Shown here piece after piece: positions 40,823 through 48,344 of a stretch of 64,000 nucleotides of DNA. A model generated the notes under the pieces. It saw nothing but the letters and a program-made list of their open reading frames with translations. It did no database searches and was not told where the DNA came from. Position numbers and translations under genes: made by a program. The stretch spans positions 3,100,001-3,164,000 of the forward strand of contig NZ_CP072793.1 of NCBI RefSeq assembly GCF_017901175.1, read 5' to 3'. Source of the DNA: Thiothrix unzii (lineage in GTDB: Bacteria; Pseudomonadota; Gammaproteobacteria; Thiotrichales; Thiotrichaceae). Position 1 is the stretch's first letter. Each line of letters opens with the position of its first letter.

Positions 40823-41391
40823 TGGCTTTACGCGACTGGCTAAACCCCGATTTTGACCCACTTGCTACTGAAAAACCTGCTATTTGTTCAAAAACCAATC
40901 TAAAAATAGCAGGAATAGCAACTGTAGCAACAGGAATAGCAAAATCTGCTATTCTCCAAGCCATTGATTCTAAAGGAGAACTATTTAGGAATAGCAAGAA
41001 TAGCAGGAATAGCAATAGCAACGCGCCAGAACTGAAAAAACAGGGTATCGCCAGGTTAGAAGCGGCGGCGGCGGGATTGCCTGTTACTCTTGAAGAATTG
41101 GCGGTTTTTTTCGCTGATGACTTGCAAGAGTTCGGGCAGGGATTAGTAAAACAAGCAGGTATTGTTCAGGCCGTGCGCTGGTACGCTTACCAATACAAAG
41201 GCATGGAAGAACCAAGACTTGAAGAAATACCAGCGGGAATGGTGCGTTGCATTGATTGCCTGCAAAATCGTTGTACTTACCGACAGGTTACGCCCTACGG
41301 TAATGTGGTGATGCAGAGTTCACCAGCATGGCGGTGGTGTGATGATTACACGGCACGGGTTCATAATCTGGACGACTACCGCAGACGATAG
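40822..41391 (+). CDS. Iteron-carrying unknown protein at the end of the replication operon
   Basis: A 189-residue protein. The first part (residues 20-72) is the translation of GGAATAGCA-type iterons, giving AGIATVATGIAKSAI and RNSKNSRNSNSN. The second half looks like a folded domain with four cysteines (MVRCIDCLQNRCTYRQV; WRWCDDYTARVH), perhaps zinc-binding. Start is coupled (TAATG) to the DUF3987 stop. The DNA repeats may be more important than the peptide they encode. Confidence 0.6.
   Translation: MALRDWLNPDFDPLATEKPAICSKTNLKIAGIATVATGIAKSAILQAIDSKGELFRNSKNSRNSNSNAPELKKQGIARLEAAAAGLPVTLEELAVFFADDLQEFGQGLVKQAGIVQAVRWYAYQYKGMEEPRLEEIPAGMVRCIDCLQNRCTYRQVTPYGNVVMQSSPAWRWCDDYTARVHNLDDYRRR
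40861..41015. repeat. Iteron cluster B (inside the last gene)
   Basis: About ten AATAGCA / GTAGCAA units, often as GGAATAGCA. The block 40890-40920 is an exact inverse copy of 29719-29749. It lies in a coding region, so the repeats are constrained both as protein and as DNA. Resembles the separation of ori and crr in satellite P4. Confidence 0.65.
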
Positions 41392-41413
41392 CCAAAACAC
41401 CCAACCCCTAAGA

Positions 41414-41437
41414 GCCGCACCTGATGCGGTTTTTTTA
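41414..41437 (+). terminator. Terminator after the replication operon
   Basis: Stem CCGCA / TGCGG with a 5-base loop followed by eight T, 23 bases after the stop at 41391. Confidence 0.75.
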
Positions 41438-41441
41438 CGTA

Positions 41442-41720
41442 TGGAAACTGCAAAACTTGCTATTCGTGCAAAAAATAATCTAAAAATAGCAGGAATAGCA
41501 ACTGTAGCAACAGGAATAGCAAAATCTGCTATTCATCAAACCATTGATTATAAAGGCCAATCATCTAGGAATAGCAAGAATAGCAGGAATAGCAATAGCA
41601 ACGTGCCAAAACTGAAAAAACAGGGTATCGCTAGGTTAGAAACGGCGGCGGGATTGCCTATTACTCTTCTGGCGTTACGTCACGCCAAAGCATTAGAAAA
41701 TGGGGTGTTTGAGGGAGTCA
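41442..41720 (+). pseudogene. Partial duplicate of the iteron gene; iteron cluster C
   Basis: From 41442 the sequence repeats about 250 bases of the 40822 gene (METAKLAIRAKNNLKIAGIA, then RNSKNSRNSNSN and KKQGIARLETAAGLPIT), with point differences, then loses similarity near 41675. The Cys-containing half is missing. The frame runs on through the att site, so it is unlikely to make a useful protein, but it keeps a third iteron cluster (41453-41615). Confidence 0.65.
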
Positions 41721-41728
41721 AAACAGCA

Positions 41729-41752
41729 AAAGGACACCTGAAAGGACACCTG
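41729..41752 (+). repeat. Tandem 12-bp repeat (two AAAGGACACCTG), right copy
   Basis: Exact copies of the units at 28155-28178, again followed by ATG, 60 bases inside the right attachment repeat. Likely arm-type integrase sites. Confidence 0.65.
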
Positions 41753-41764
41753 ATGGGGATTACA

Positions 41765-41802
41765 AAGAAAAAAGGGCTACATCCGTTTGAATGTAACCCT
41801 TT
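41765..41802 (-). terminator. Terminator of the reconstituted tRNA-Lys gene (right copy)
   Basis: Same 12-base stem as at 27948-27983, read in the minus direction with a T-run. The element therefore supplies both the tRNA 3' half and its terminator. Confidence 0.75.
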
Positions 41803-41811
41803 GATTCGTAT

Positions 41812-41858
41812 ATGGTGGGACATGTGCGACTCGAACGCACGACCACCTAATTAAAAGT
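41812..41858. repeat. Right attachment site (47-bp direct repeat)
   Basis: Identical to 27991-28037. It forms the 3' half of the intact tRNA-Lys gene. Recombination between the two copies would excise 13,821 bp and leave one complete tRNA gene. Confidence 0.9.
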
Positions 41859-41888
41859 CAGATGCTCTACCGACTGAGCTAATGTCCC
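41813..41888 (-). tRNA. tRNA-Lys (anticodon UUU)
   Basis: A complete cloverleaf on the minus strand with encoded CCA: acceptor GGGACAT / ATGTCCC, D loop AGCTCAGTCGGTAGAGC, anticodon loop CTTTTAA (UUU), T arm with GTTCGAGTC. 76 bases. The element's integration has regenerated the gene rather than destroying it. Confidence 0.95.
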
Positions 41889-41901
41889 TGAGAAGAGCGG
41901 T

Positions 41902-41929
41902 ATTATACGCAAACACTTTCCGCTTTCAA
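41902..41929 (-). promoter_or_regulatory. Sigma70 promoter of tRNA-Lys
   Basis: TTGAAA (41924-41929) and a perfect TATAAT (41902-41907), 16 bases apart, reading toward the tRNA 14 bases away. Confidence 0.8.
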
Positions 41930-41947
41930 GTTTTTTTTAAGCTTCGG

Positions 41948-43216
41948 TTAAACTTTTTCAAGTTTGCGTAAAGACTCTGGCAACAACTTCAAATCGACCA
42001 AACCTGTGATCAAAGCTTTAGCAAAAGAAGCTTCTTCTTCGTACATCATTTGATAGAACTGCACTTTCATGGTTAACGCGCTGCCCAATACAATGCCTGC
42101 AAACGCAATGAACGAGCCAATCGCCAAGGTGGAAACCCCAGTAATTGCCTGCCCAACGGTGCAACCCATCGCCAATACGCCACCGATACCCATTAAACCC
42201 GCGCCAATGACGTGACTGGTAAAATCTGCCCATGAAGCGAACCATTCGATTCTGAAAGTACGACTTACTAAAGCCCATGCCAGCGAACCTGCGGCTACCC
42301 CGAAAAAGGCCATTAAACCAAAGGTTAACAAACCGCTATTAAAACCACCTGCCGCATAGCCAACCGCTTGCCCCATCGGATTGATGAAGGTGAACGATTG
42401 TGGTGCTAATGCCGCACCGAGTGCCGGTTTACCTGCTTCGGATTCTGCGAGCATGTCCCATTCGCTGTAATATTGGCTCAAGCTGTACGGTTGATCGTCA
42501 ATGTTAACGCTGATATTGCTGGTGACATACCACGCCGCCAACACACACAAACCCACCACGATACCGCCCACCGCAAAATCGCTGCTGCTGCGGAAGTCTT
42601 TGGATTTAAACGCCAACCATGCCAACGCCAGACCCAACACGCCACCAATGACCAGACGGGCAATTTTCGCATTATCCGCGCCAGCCAATAGCGTGCCTAA
42701 GTCTTGCGAATCGCCCAGATTAATCGCTAACGGATTCATCCAAGGGTAAAACAACACGGAATACAAGGTTTTATCAGAGCCGGGGAACGGGTTCAGCATG
42801 AAATACGCCACCAAACCGATAATCAAAAACACCAAAATGGATTTCAGGTTGCCAGCACCGATACGTACTAAACACTTGTTGCCGCAGCCGCCCGCAATCG
42901 TCATACCGATGCCGAATAAAATGCCGCCAATCAGGTTTTCCACCCAGATCAATTGCCCGTTACGGTACGGTGGGTAAGAGCCATCAGCCGTTACCATACC
43001 CAACATTTCCAACACCACTACGCCCAGCAGCGCAACGCCAATGGCTAAACCCCACGCACGGAAACGCCCCGTGTCCCCCATATTAACCCAGTCAGAAACC
43101 GCGCCCATGGTGCAAAAATGGGTTTTGTTCACCACCGCCCCCATAATGAAGGCAATCACAAAACCCGCTATCAGTAAAAACGACTGTGCCGATGCAAAAT
43201 CTTCAAACGTCATCAT
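41948..43216 (-). CDS. YeeE/YedE family sulfur-compound transporter (TsuA-like)
   Basis: A 422-residue inner-membrane protein with 10 or more hydrophobic segments. The YeeE family cysteine motifs are present: THFCTMGAVSDW, IAGGCGNKCLVRIG and AMGCTVGQAITGVSTLA. In TsuA such cysteines relay thiosulfate across the membrane; sulfur-trafficking roles are common in sulfur oxidisers. There is a long central insertion (about 220-290) between the two repeats. Monocistronic, about 60 bases from the tRNA. Confidence 0.88.
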   Translation of the reverse strand: MMTFEDFASAQSFLLIAGFVIAFIMGAVVNKTHFCTMGAVSDWVNMGDTGRFRAWGLAIGVALLGVVVLEMLGMVTADGSYPPYRNGQLIWVENLIGGILFGIGMTIAGGCGNKCLVRIGAGNLKSILVFLIIGLVAYFMLNPFPGSDKTLYSVLFYPWMNPLAINLGDSQDLGTLLAGADNAKIARLVIGGVLGLALAWLAFKSKDFRSSSDFAVGGIVVGLCVLAAWYVTSNISVNIDDQPYSLSQYYSEWDMLAESEAGKPALGAALAPQSFTFINPMGQAVGYAAGGFNSGLLTFGLMAFFGVAAGSLAWALVSRTFRIEWFASWADFTSHVIGAGLMGIGGVLAMGCTVGQAITGVSTLAIGSFIAFAGIVLGSALTMKVQFYQMMYEEEASFAKALITGLVDLKLLPESLRKLEKV

Positions 43217-43279
43217 CTTATCCTCTCATTAACTGTGTGCGAGGCCGATTATAGTTTGAGAAATGTCAAAGAATAAACC

Positions 43280-45148
43280 CTAAGCGTGCAAATCCGCGCT
43301 GGCTTGCGGACAATGAATCACTCGAGCAAAATCAACACCCTCCGGCACGGTTTGCGCAGTTAACCACACCTGACTCACCGCCGACTGACTCACTGTCTGC
43401 AAACTCTGCAAGGTACTCAGACTGCGTTCTGGGTCAAAAAACGCCAATGGCTCATCCAAAAACAACACTTGATGGGTGGTATGGGTGTTATCCGCCAAGG
43501 CATTTGCCACCGCAACCCGCATCGCTAACGCAATTTGCCGTTGAGTTCCCGCTGAGGTTTCAATGAAATCCAGATACGCGCCTTTTTGTTCAGACAACAC
43601 TTTCAGGCTGAAATCGGGCATTAATTGAATAGTTTCGTAGTGACCATTGGTAAAACGTTGCAGCAATTCCGTACAACGCTGTTGCACCAGTTGGTTAAAA
43701 CGCGCCACCGATTGACTACCGCTACGTTGCAATAAATCCAGTGCGGTATCAAACACCACCCGGTCACGCCGGATGTGTTCCAAAGCCATTTCCTGCTGAT
43801 CCAGTTGCGCTTGGTACTGTTCACGTTGGTTGAGCGCGGCGTGTTGCTGGGCTTTGTCGCCGTTTAATACCTGTAAATAACGACCGAATTCGCGGTTGCG
43901 GGCTTCCATACTAACGTTTAATGCATCCGCTGCACCCTGCAAATTATTCATGTTTAATTCGTAACGCCGCACCGATTCCGCCCATTCCGGCAATACGGCA
44001 ATATCGGGGTGATCACTACTAACAGCCGGAATATCGGCTTGGGTTTGCAAGATATAACGCGCTGCGTCATGGGTTAGCGGCTCATTATCCTGAGTTAATT
44101 GCTGATCCGCCGGGGTATTGGTGACATCAAAACCTTCCATCAAGGTATCCGCCAGCCGATTCGCCTGTAACCGCAATGGGCGCAACTGGCGCATTTCCAC
44201 AAACCAACCGTAAATTAACAACGCAGCCCCGGCTAAAGCGGTTAATGCCGCCACGCGAATCGTTGCTTTGCCCAGCATTTCACGCAAATCACCACTCATC
44301 CCGGATAGCCATTGCGGCGGGGAAACCAATAAAAACAAGCCGGTTAACAGCATCAGAACGAACACCATCAGGGTGGTACGTGTCCAAAAACTTAGCTTTT
44401 CACTTTTCTGTTTCAGCCCTGAAAACTGCTCACGATTACTGGGGTAAACTTCTGTTTCTTTATCAATGCGTTGTGCTAATTGCAAAAATGACTGCTGGCG
44501 ATGTTCGAGCACCGTGCCAATACTTTCCAGTTGCGGCAACCGCGCTTCGTCAATTTGTAACCCGTTTAAATTCGCCTGAAGCTGTTTACGGGCATCATTC
44601 ATTTGCGCAATGGTTTGAATACGCTCACGATTTTCGTTTTGCAATTGCCCGCTGAGATTCGCGTACTCCTTCAAACCGGCTAATGCCAGCAATTGCTCAT
44701 TATCGCCTTGTGGCAGTTGGGCGGTTTGCTGGCTCCAGTAAAACGCTTGGGCAAACGCTTTATGGTTGTAACCCAGTAAGGCTTTGAGCTGATGTTCCAC
44801 CGTTTCGGGAGTATCCGCGAGGGTTAGCCCCTCTTCGGTCGAAAACAGCGTTGCCATCGTGTCACCGGCTTGGTTCACCGAACGAATCAGGTGATAAGCA
44901 TGACCACGGTGCTGTAAATGCAAGGTCACAGTAGTTTGTTCAGTACCCCAGCGAATCAGTTTATTCACTTGGGTTTCATCCAGTTGCGCGGTGCAACCAA
45001 ACAAACCGAACTGAATCGCATCGCCGATACTGCTTTTGCCGGATTCATTGCAACCAATCACTGCAATCAGACCGCGTTCAGGCAGTTGGGTTAAATGCAG
45101 GTCAGCGTATTTGCGAAAATCGCTGGCTTTAAGTGCCGTAATAATCAT
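43280..45148 (-). CDS. YhaN/SbcC-like AAA ATPase with membrane segment
   Basis: A 622-residue SMC-like ATPase: Walker A GCNESGKSS near 33-41 after MIITALKASDFRKYADL, long coiled coils in the middle interrupted by two hydrophobic helices near 250-310 (VFVLMLLTGLFLLV; VAALTALAGAALLIYGW), and a C-terminal half with the ABC signature-like TSAGTQRQIALAMR and Walker B VLFLDEPLAFFD. Such proteins normally pair with an SbcD/YhaO metallophosphoesterase, but the only upstream partner is a 69-residue gene, with which it overlaps by 4 bases. A DNA repair or end-processing role is a guess. Confidence 0.85.
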   Translation of the reverse strand: MIITALKASDFRKYADLHLTQLPERGLIAVIGCNESGKSSIGDAIQFGLFGCTAQLDETQVNKLIRWGTEQTTVTLHLQHRGHAYHLIRSVNQAGDTMATLFSTEEGLTLADTPETVEHQLKALLGYNHKAFAQAFYWSQQTAQLPQGDNEQLLALAGLKEYANLSGQLQNENRERIQTIAQMNDARKQLQANLNGLQIDEARLPQLESIGTVLEHRQQSFLQLAQRIDKETEVYPSNREQFSGLKQKSEKLSFWTRTTLMVFVLMLLTGLFLLVSPPQWLSGMSGDLREMLGKATIRVAALTALAGAALLIYGWFVEMRQLRPLRLQANRLADTLMEGFDVTNTPADQQLTQDNEPLTHDAARYILQTQADIPAVSSDHPDIAVLPEWAESVRRYELNMNNLQGAADALNVSMEARNREFGRYLQVLNGDKAQQHAALNQREQYQAQLDQQEMALEHIRRDRVVFDTALDLLQRSGSQSVARFNQLVQQRCTELLQRFTNGHYETIQLMPDFSLKVLSEQKGAYLDFIETSAGTQRQIALAMRVAVANALADNTHTTHQVLFLDEPLAFFDPERSLSTLQSLQTVSQSAVSQVWLTAQTVPEGVDFARVIHCPQASADLHA

Positions 45149-45354
45149 GCGAGAGTATCCGAATAACGTGTCGCTTCAAGGCGGGCAACCACTAAACTGG
45201 CGGCATCGGCATAAACGTGTGGTTCAAAACCGTCGGTTTTTTGACGGTCGGGAAAATCTTGCAGGCAAAAATCTGCGAAACGACGGGCTGCTGCCGTTTT
45301 TAATTGCTCAGGCTGTAACTGTTGCAGGAAATCTGGGGTTACTTGAGATGACAT
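45145..45354 (-). CDS. Unknown 69-residue partner of the YhaN-like ATPase
   Basis: MSSQVTPDFLQQLQPEQLKT start, helical, then DGFEPHVYADAASLVVARLE. The ATG at 45354 follows AGGAGAG; a longer frame is rejected. Four-base overlap with the ATPase shows co-translation. Too short to be a nuclease; no family recognised. Confidence 0.7.
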   Translation of the reverse strand: MSSQVTPDFLQQLQPEQLKTAAARRFADFCLQDFPDRQKTDGFEPHVYADAASLVVARLEATRYSDTLA

Positions 45355-45571
45355 TATCACTCTCCTAGAAAAGACACCCCACAACTATATGCGAAGACGT
45401 GATTTTTTGCAGAATATTCCAACCAGAAAATACGTTTCAAGACAAATATTAAGCATCCATTAACACCCCTAGCCTTAAACCTTATAAGCGACAGTTTATC
45501 GTATCATTGACACAGCGAGGCGATATGCTTCTACAATAGCCGTTAGGTAAGACTGCGCGAGGAGAACGCTT

Positions 45572-46267
45572 ATTTCTGCCCCAAATCCTTATAACACCAT
45601 CAAGGCATACACCCTAATCGCACTGGCACTCTCGGCAGCGTTAGTCGGCTTGTTTGCTTGGTGGTTTCAAGCCCCTTGGTGGCTGCTGGGTATTTATACG
45701 GTAGCGGCGGTTTTAATCGCGCTCAGCGTGCCGCTATTGTACCGCCTGTTCGGTTACAAAATGCAGGACGAAGCCTTGTGGCTAAACGAACGCAACCTGC
45801 GCGAACACGCCACCCTAATGCAACGCCTAGACAATGTCCGCGAATCCTTAACCGAATTAAACATTACTGCCGGTGTAAAACAAGCCAATATCCTCACCGA
45901 CATTCTCGATGATTACCGTTCAGTGGTGGAAACCCGCTTTATCGGCAAACAATTCGCGCCGATTACCTACCTGAATGCCGCTCGTAGTGTGCAGGAACAC
46001 GTCGTGCAAAATCTCACCGACATGGTGGCGGTTGGGCACAGCCTTGCCGGATTAAACCGCCAAGCTGCGCAATCAGATTTGCATCAGGAACAACAACAAC
46101 GCATCACCACGTTACTCGCCGAAAACGATAAATTCTTCACTGCCTTAAACGAAACCGCCGTGGAAGTCGCCAATATTCGTTCAGTCAGCCAATTTGAGCG
46201 ACTCGACACCTTGGCGCGTTTAGTCAGTTTGGCGCAAACCGCCAGCCACACAGGAACCCAGTCATGA
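45572..46267 (+). CDS. Membrane protein of the VWA operon, probable ATT start
   Basis: About 231 residues when read from ATT at 45572, with GGAG 7-8 bases before it. The N-terminus then reads (M)SAPNPYNTIKAYTLIALAL, giving two full membrane helices (about 11-27 and 35-57). The first conventional start in frame, TTG at 45650, would cut away the first helix and lacks a ribosome site. The rest is a helical cytoplasmic domain (LRDNVRESLTELN in outline; coiled coil). Its stop overlaps the VWA gene by 4 bases. Function unknown. Confidence 0.65.
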   Translation: MSAPNPYNTIKAYTLIALALSAALVGLFAWWFQAPWWLLGIYTVAAVLIALSVPLLYRLFGYKMQDEALWLNERNLREHATLMQRLDNVRESLTELNITAGVKQANILTDILDDYRSVVETRFIGKQFAPITYLNAARSVQEHVVQNLTDMVAVGHSLAGLNRQAAQSDLHQEQQQRITTLLAENDKFFTALNETAVEVANIRSVSQFERLDTLARLVSLAQTASHTGTQS

Positions 46268-47937
46268 ATATGCGCAACACACTTACTTTCACCGCCCTCG
46301 CCTGGTTAATCGCCACCACGCTAAGCGGTTGCGGCGAAACCCTCGACACCAAAGAAAAAGCCGAAGTCAAAGTCGCCGAATTGGTACAAACCGACATTCA
46401 ACCCACCCAACGCGAAAACCAGTACCGCGCCAATATCCAACTGACCCGCACCAATTTGCTGGCAATGTTGCCGGATTTAGCCGAATACCCGCTGTTGCTG
46501 GACGTAACCGACAGTAATGACACCGAAGTCGCAGAAATTTTCACCTCTGCCGACAAAGCAGGCAAAGGCTTAGATGGCGTGTATCTGGAATTAGCCGAAA
46601 ATTTCAACCAACAACGCCAAACCCTGAGCAACGGCAAAAAAGCCGCGATTACCATCCGCAAGCTCGATTCCGGGTTAGGGGCGCAATTCATTATGACCGG
46701 GCAGTACATTGCCGAAGCGTATTCCCCCGCGAATGCCTTGTGGGGAAGTTTAGTGAATAGCAGTAGCAATAAACTTACCACGATTGCCGACGTAACCGCG
46801 TCCAGCGTCGGCGGCGTGATTGCACGGAAAACCAAACTCGACCTGATTACCACCGATGGCAAGCTCGACGTTGCTAAATTACTCACCAACGTCAGCAGCG
46901 GCGAATTTGCAATGGGTTACACCAACCCTTACCAATCCGCCACCGGGTTAAACTTCTTAATCACGGTGCTGGATGCGTTTGCCAAAGGTGATCACAGCCA
47001 AATGTTGTCGCCGGATGTTGCCAGCGCGTTTGAAGCCTTCCAACTCGGTGTGCCGTTTGTGGCGCAAAACACCCTGCAAATGCGTGATGCCGCCATGGGC
47101 AGCGGCGTATTGGATGGTTTTGTCGGCAGCGAACAAACCTGGTTAAGTGCCACCGGCATGGATGATTACCAATTCGTGCCGTTCGGGGTGCGCCACGACA
47201 ACCCGCTGTACGCCACCAGCGAAGCTGACCCGGCGGAGTTGGAAACCTTGAAGCTATTTGCTAAATACATTGCCACCCAAAAATCGGTACTAACCAAGTA
47301 CGGCTTTGAAACCAGCCCCGATTTCCGCGATGCCTACAAAATTCCCGATGGCAACACCCTTGCCCAAGCGCAAAAACTCTGGAAGCAGAAAAAGTCCGGC
47401 GGCAAACCCGTTGCGGCAGTGTTTGTTACCGATATTTCCGGCTCAATGGAAGGCGAGCGCATTAAAAACCTGAAAAAAGCCCTGATCGAATCCTCCGACC
47501 TGATCAGTGCCAATAACGCGATTGGTTTGGTGTCGTACAACGATACCGTGAACGTGGATTTACCGATTAACCCGTTCAACGTGCAGCAAAAATCCTTATT
47601 TAACGGCGCGGTGGAACAGCTTTCGGTGGGCGGCAAAACCGCAACTTACAGTGCTACTTTGGTTGCGGCGAATTTACTGAGCGAATTCAAAAAGACCCAC
47701 CCGGATTACAAAACCGTGATCTTCGTGCTATCCGATGGCGAAACCAATATGGGCGTGGATTTCGAGCAAACCAAAACCTTGCTGGAACTGGTCGGCATCC
47801 CGATTCACACGATTGCTTACGAACTGAGTTCGCCCGAACTCAAGGAAATGGCGAGTCTGGCAGAAGGCGCGTATACCGAATCGAGTGCGGGTTCCGCCTC
47901 CTTCCGTATCGGTAACTTGCTGAATTCGGAAATGTAA
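46264..47937 (+). CDS. VWA-domain lipoprotein with solute-binding-like N-terminal domain
   Basis: A 557-residue lipoprotein (lipobox TTLSGC, Cys23). Residues 60-340 resemble a periplasmic substrate-binding protein fold (AQFIMTGQYIAEAY; GYTNPYQSATGLNFL). Residues 383-555 form a von Willebrand A domain with an intact MIDAS: DISGS (DISGSMEGERIKN), then VGGKTATYSATLV and LSDGETNMG. Such proteins act in metal-dependent protein binding at the cell surface. It is the middle gene of a three-gene operon. Confidence 0.88.
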   Translation: MNMRNTLTFTALAWLIATTLSGCGETLDTKEKAEVKVAELVQTDIQPTQRENQYRANIQLTRTNLLAMLPDLAEYPLLLDVTDSNDTEVAEIFTSADKAGKGLDGVYLELAENFNQQRQTLSNGKKAAITIRKLDSGLGAQFIMTGQYIAEAYSPANALWGSLVNSSSNKLTTIADVTASSVGGVIARKTKLDLITTDGKLDVAKLLTNVSSGEFAMGYTNPYQSATGLNFLITVLDAFAKGDHSQMLSPDVASAFEAFQLGVPFVAQNTLQMRDAAMGSGVLDGFVGSEQTWLSATGMDDYQFVPFGVRHDNPLYATSEADPAELETLKLFAKYIATQKSVLTKYGFETSPDFRDAYKIPDGNTLAQAQKLWKQKKSGGKPVAAVFVTDISGSMEGERIKNLKKALIESSDLISANNAIGLVSYNDTVNVDLPINPFNVQQKSLFNGAVEQLSVGGKTATYSATLVAANLLSEFKKTHPDYKTVIFVLSDGETNMGVDFEQTKTLLELVGIPIHTIAYELSSPELKEMASLAEGAYTESSAGSASFRIGNLLNSEM

Positions 47938-47954
47938 GCCAAGGGAGGCAGCGC

Positions 47955-48344
47955 GTGAAAGGCTTGAAAATCTTTGGTTTGTTTCTAGTGCTGCACGTCG
48001 CTGCTTGGGCGGGTACGCACGTTTACCTAAGCCAACACCAGCCGGATGTGCTGATTGTGGTCGATACATCGTATGCGTTGAAACCGCAATTCGCGGCAAT
48101 GGAACGCTGGATTTCGGCGCGGGAAGCGAGTACCCGTTACAAAAAGATTGTGGTGGGAACGGATAAAGCATTACTGGGGGAGCTTACCTCCCTGAAATCC
48201 AGAGAGGCCATTTTCCGCACCGCATTTGGGCGGATGAGCGAAGACAATTTGCAGCGTTACGCGCAAACGTCGGCGGTGGAGAAAATCTTGTTATCCGATG
48301 GCACGATTAATCCGACGGGGTGGACGGTGGTTAAGTTTCCGTAA
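47955..48344 (+). CDS. Unknown small exported or membrane protein of the VWA operon
   Basis: A 129-residue protein with an N-terminal hydrophobic segment (GLKIFGLFLVLHVAAWAGTHVYL) and a folded alpha/beta remainder (DVLIVVDTSYALKP is like the first strand of a VWA domain). The GTG start follows GGGAGG. Its last 88 bases overlap the convergent HD-GYP gene. Confidence 0.75.
   Translation: MKGLKIFGLFLVLHVAAWAGTHVYLSQHQPDVLIVVDTSYALKPQFAAMERWISAREASTRYKKIVVGTDKALLGELTSLKSREAIFRTAFGRMSEDNLQRYAQTSAVEKILLSDGTINPTGWTVVKFP

Larger units (their letters stand above)
27991..41858. mobile_element. 13.8-kb integrative phage-satellite-like element in tRNA-Lys
   Basis: Bounded by identical 47-bp repeats that contain the 3' half of tRNA-Lys(UUU). 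It holds an integrase at the left end, a toxin-antitoxin pair, P2-like GpO/GpN/GpM capsid genes, two divergent RHH repressors, many 4-base-overlapping small genes, AlpA, a TOPRIM primase-like gene and a DUF3987 gene. No portal, large terminase, connector, tail or lysis gene was found. The tRNA is restored at the right end. Iteron clusters lie at both ends and tandem 12-base repeats sit just inside each junction. Confidence 0.88.
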
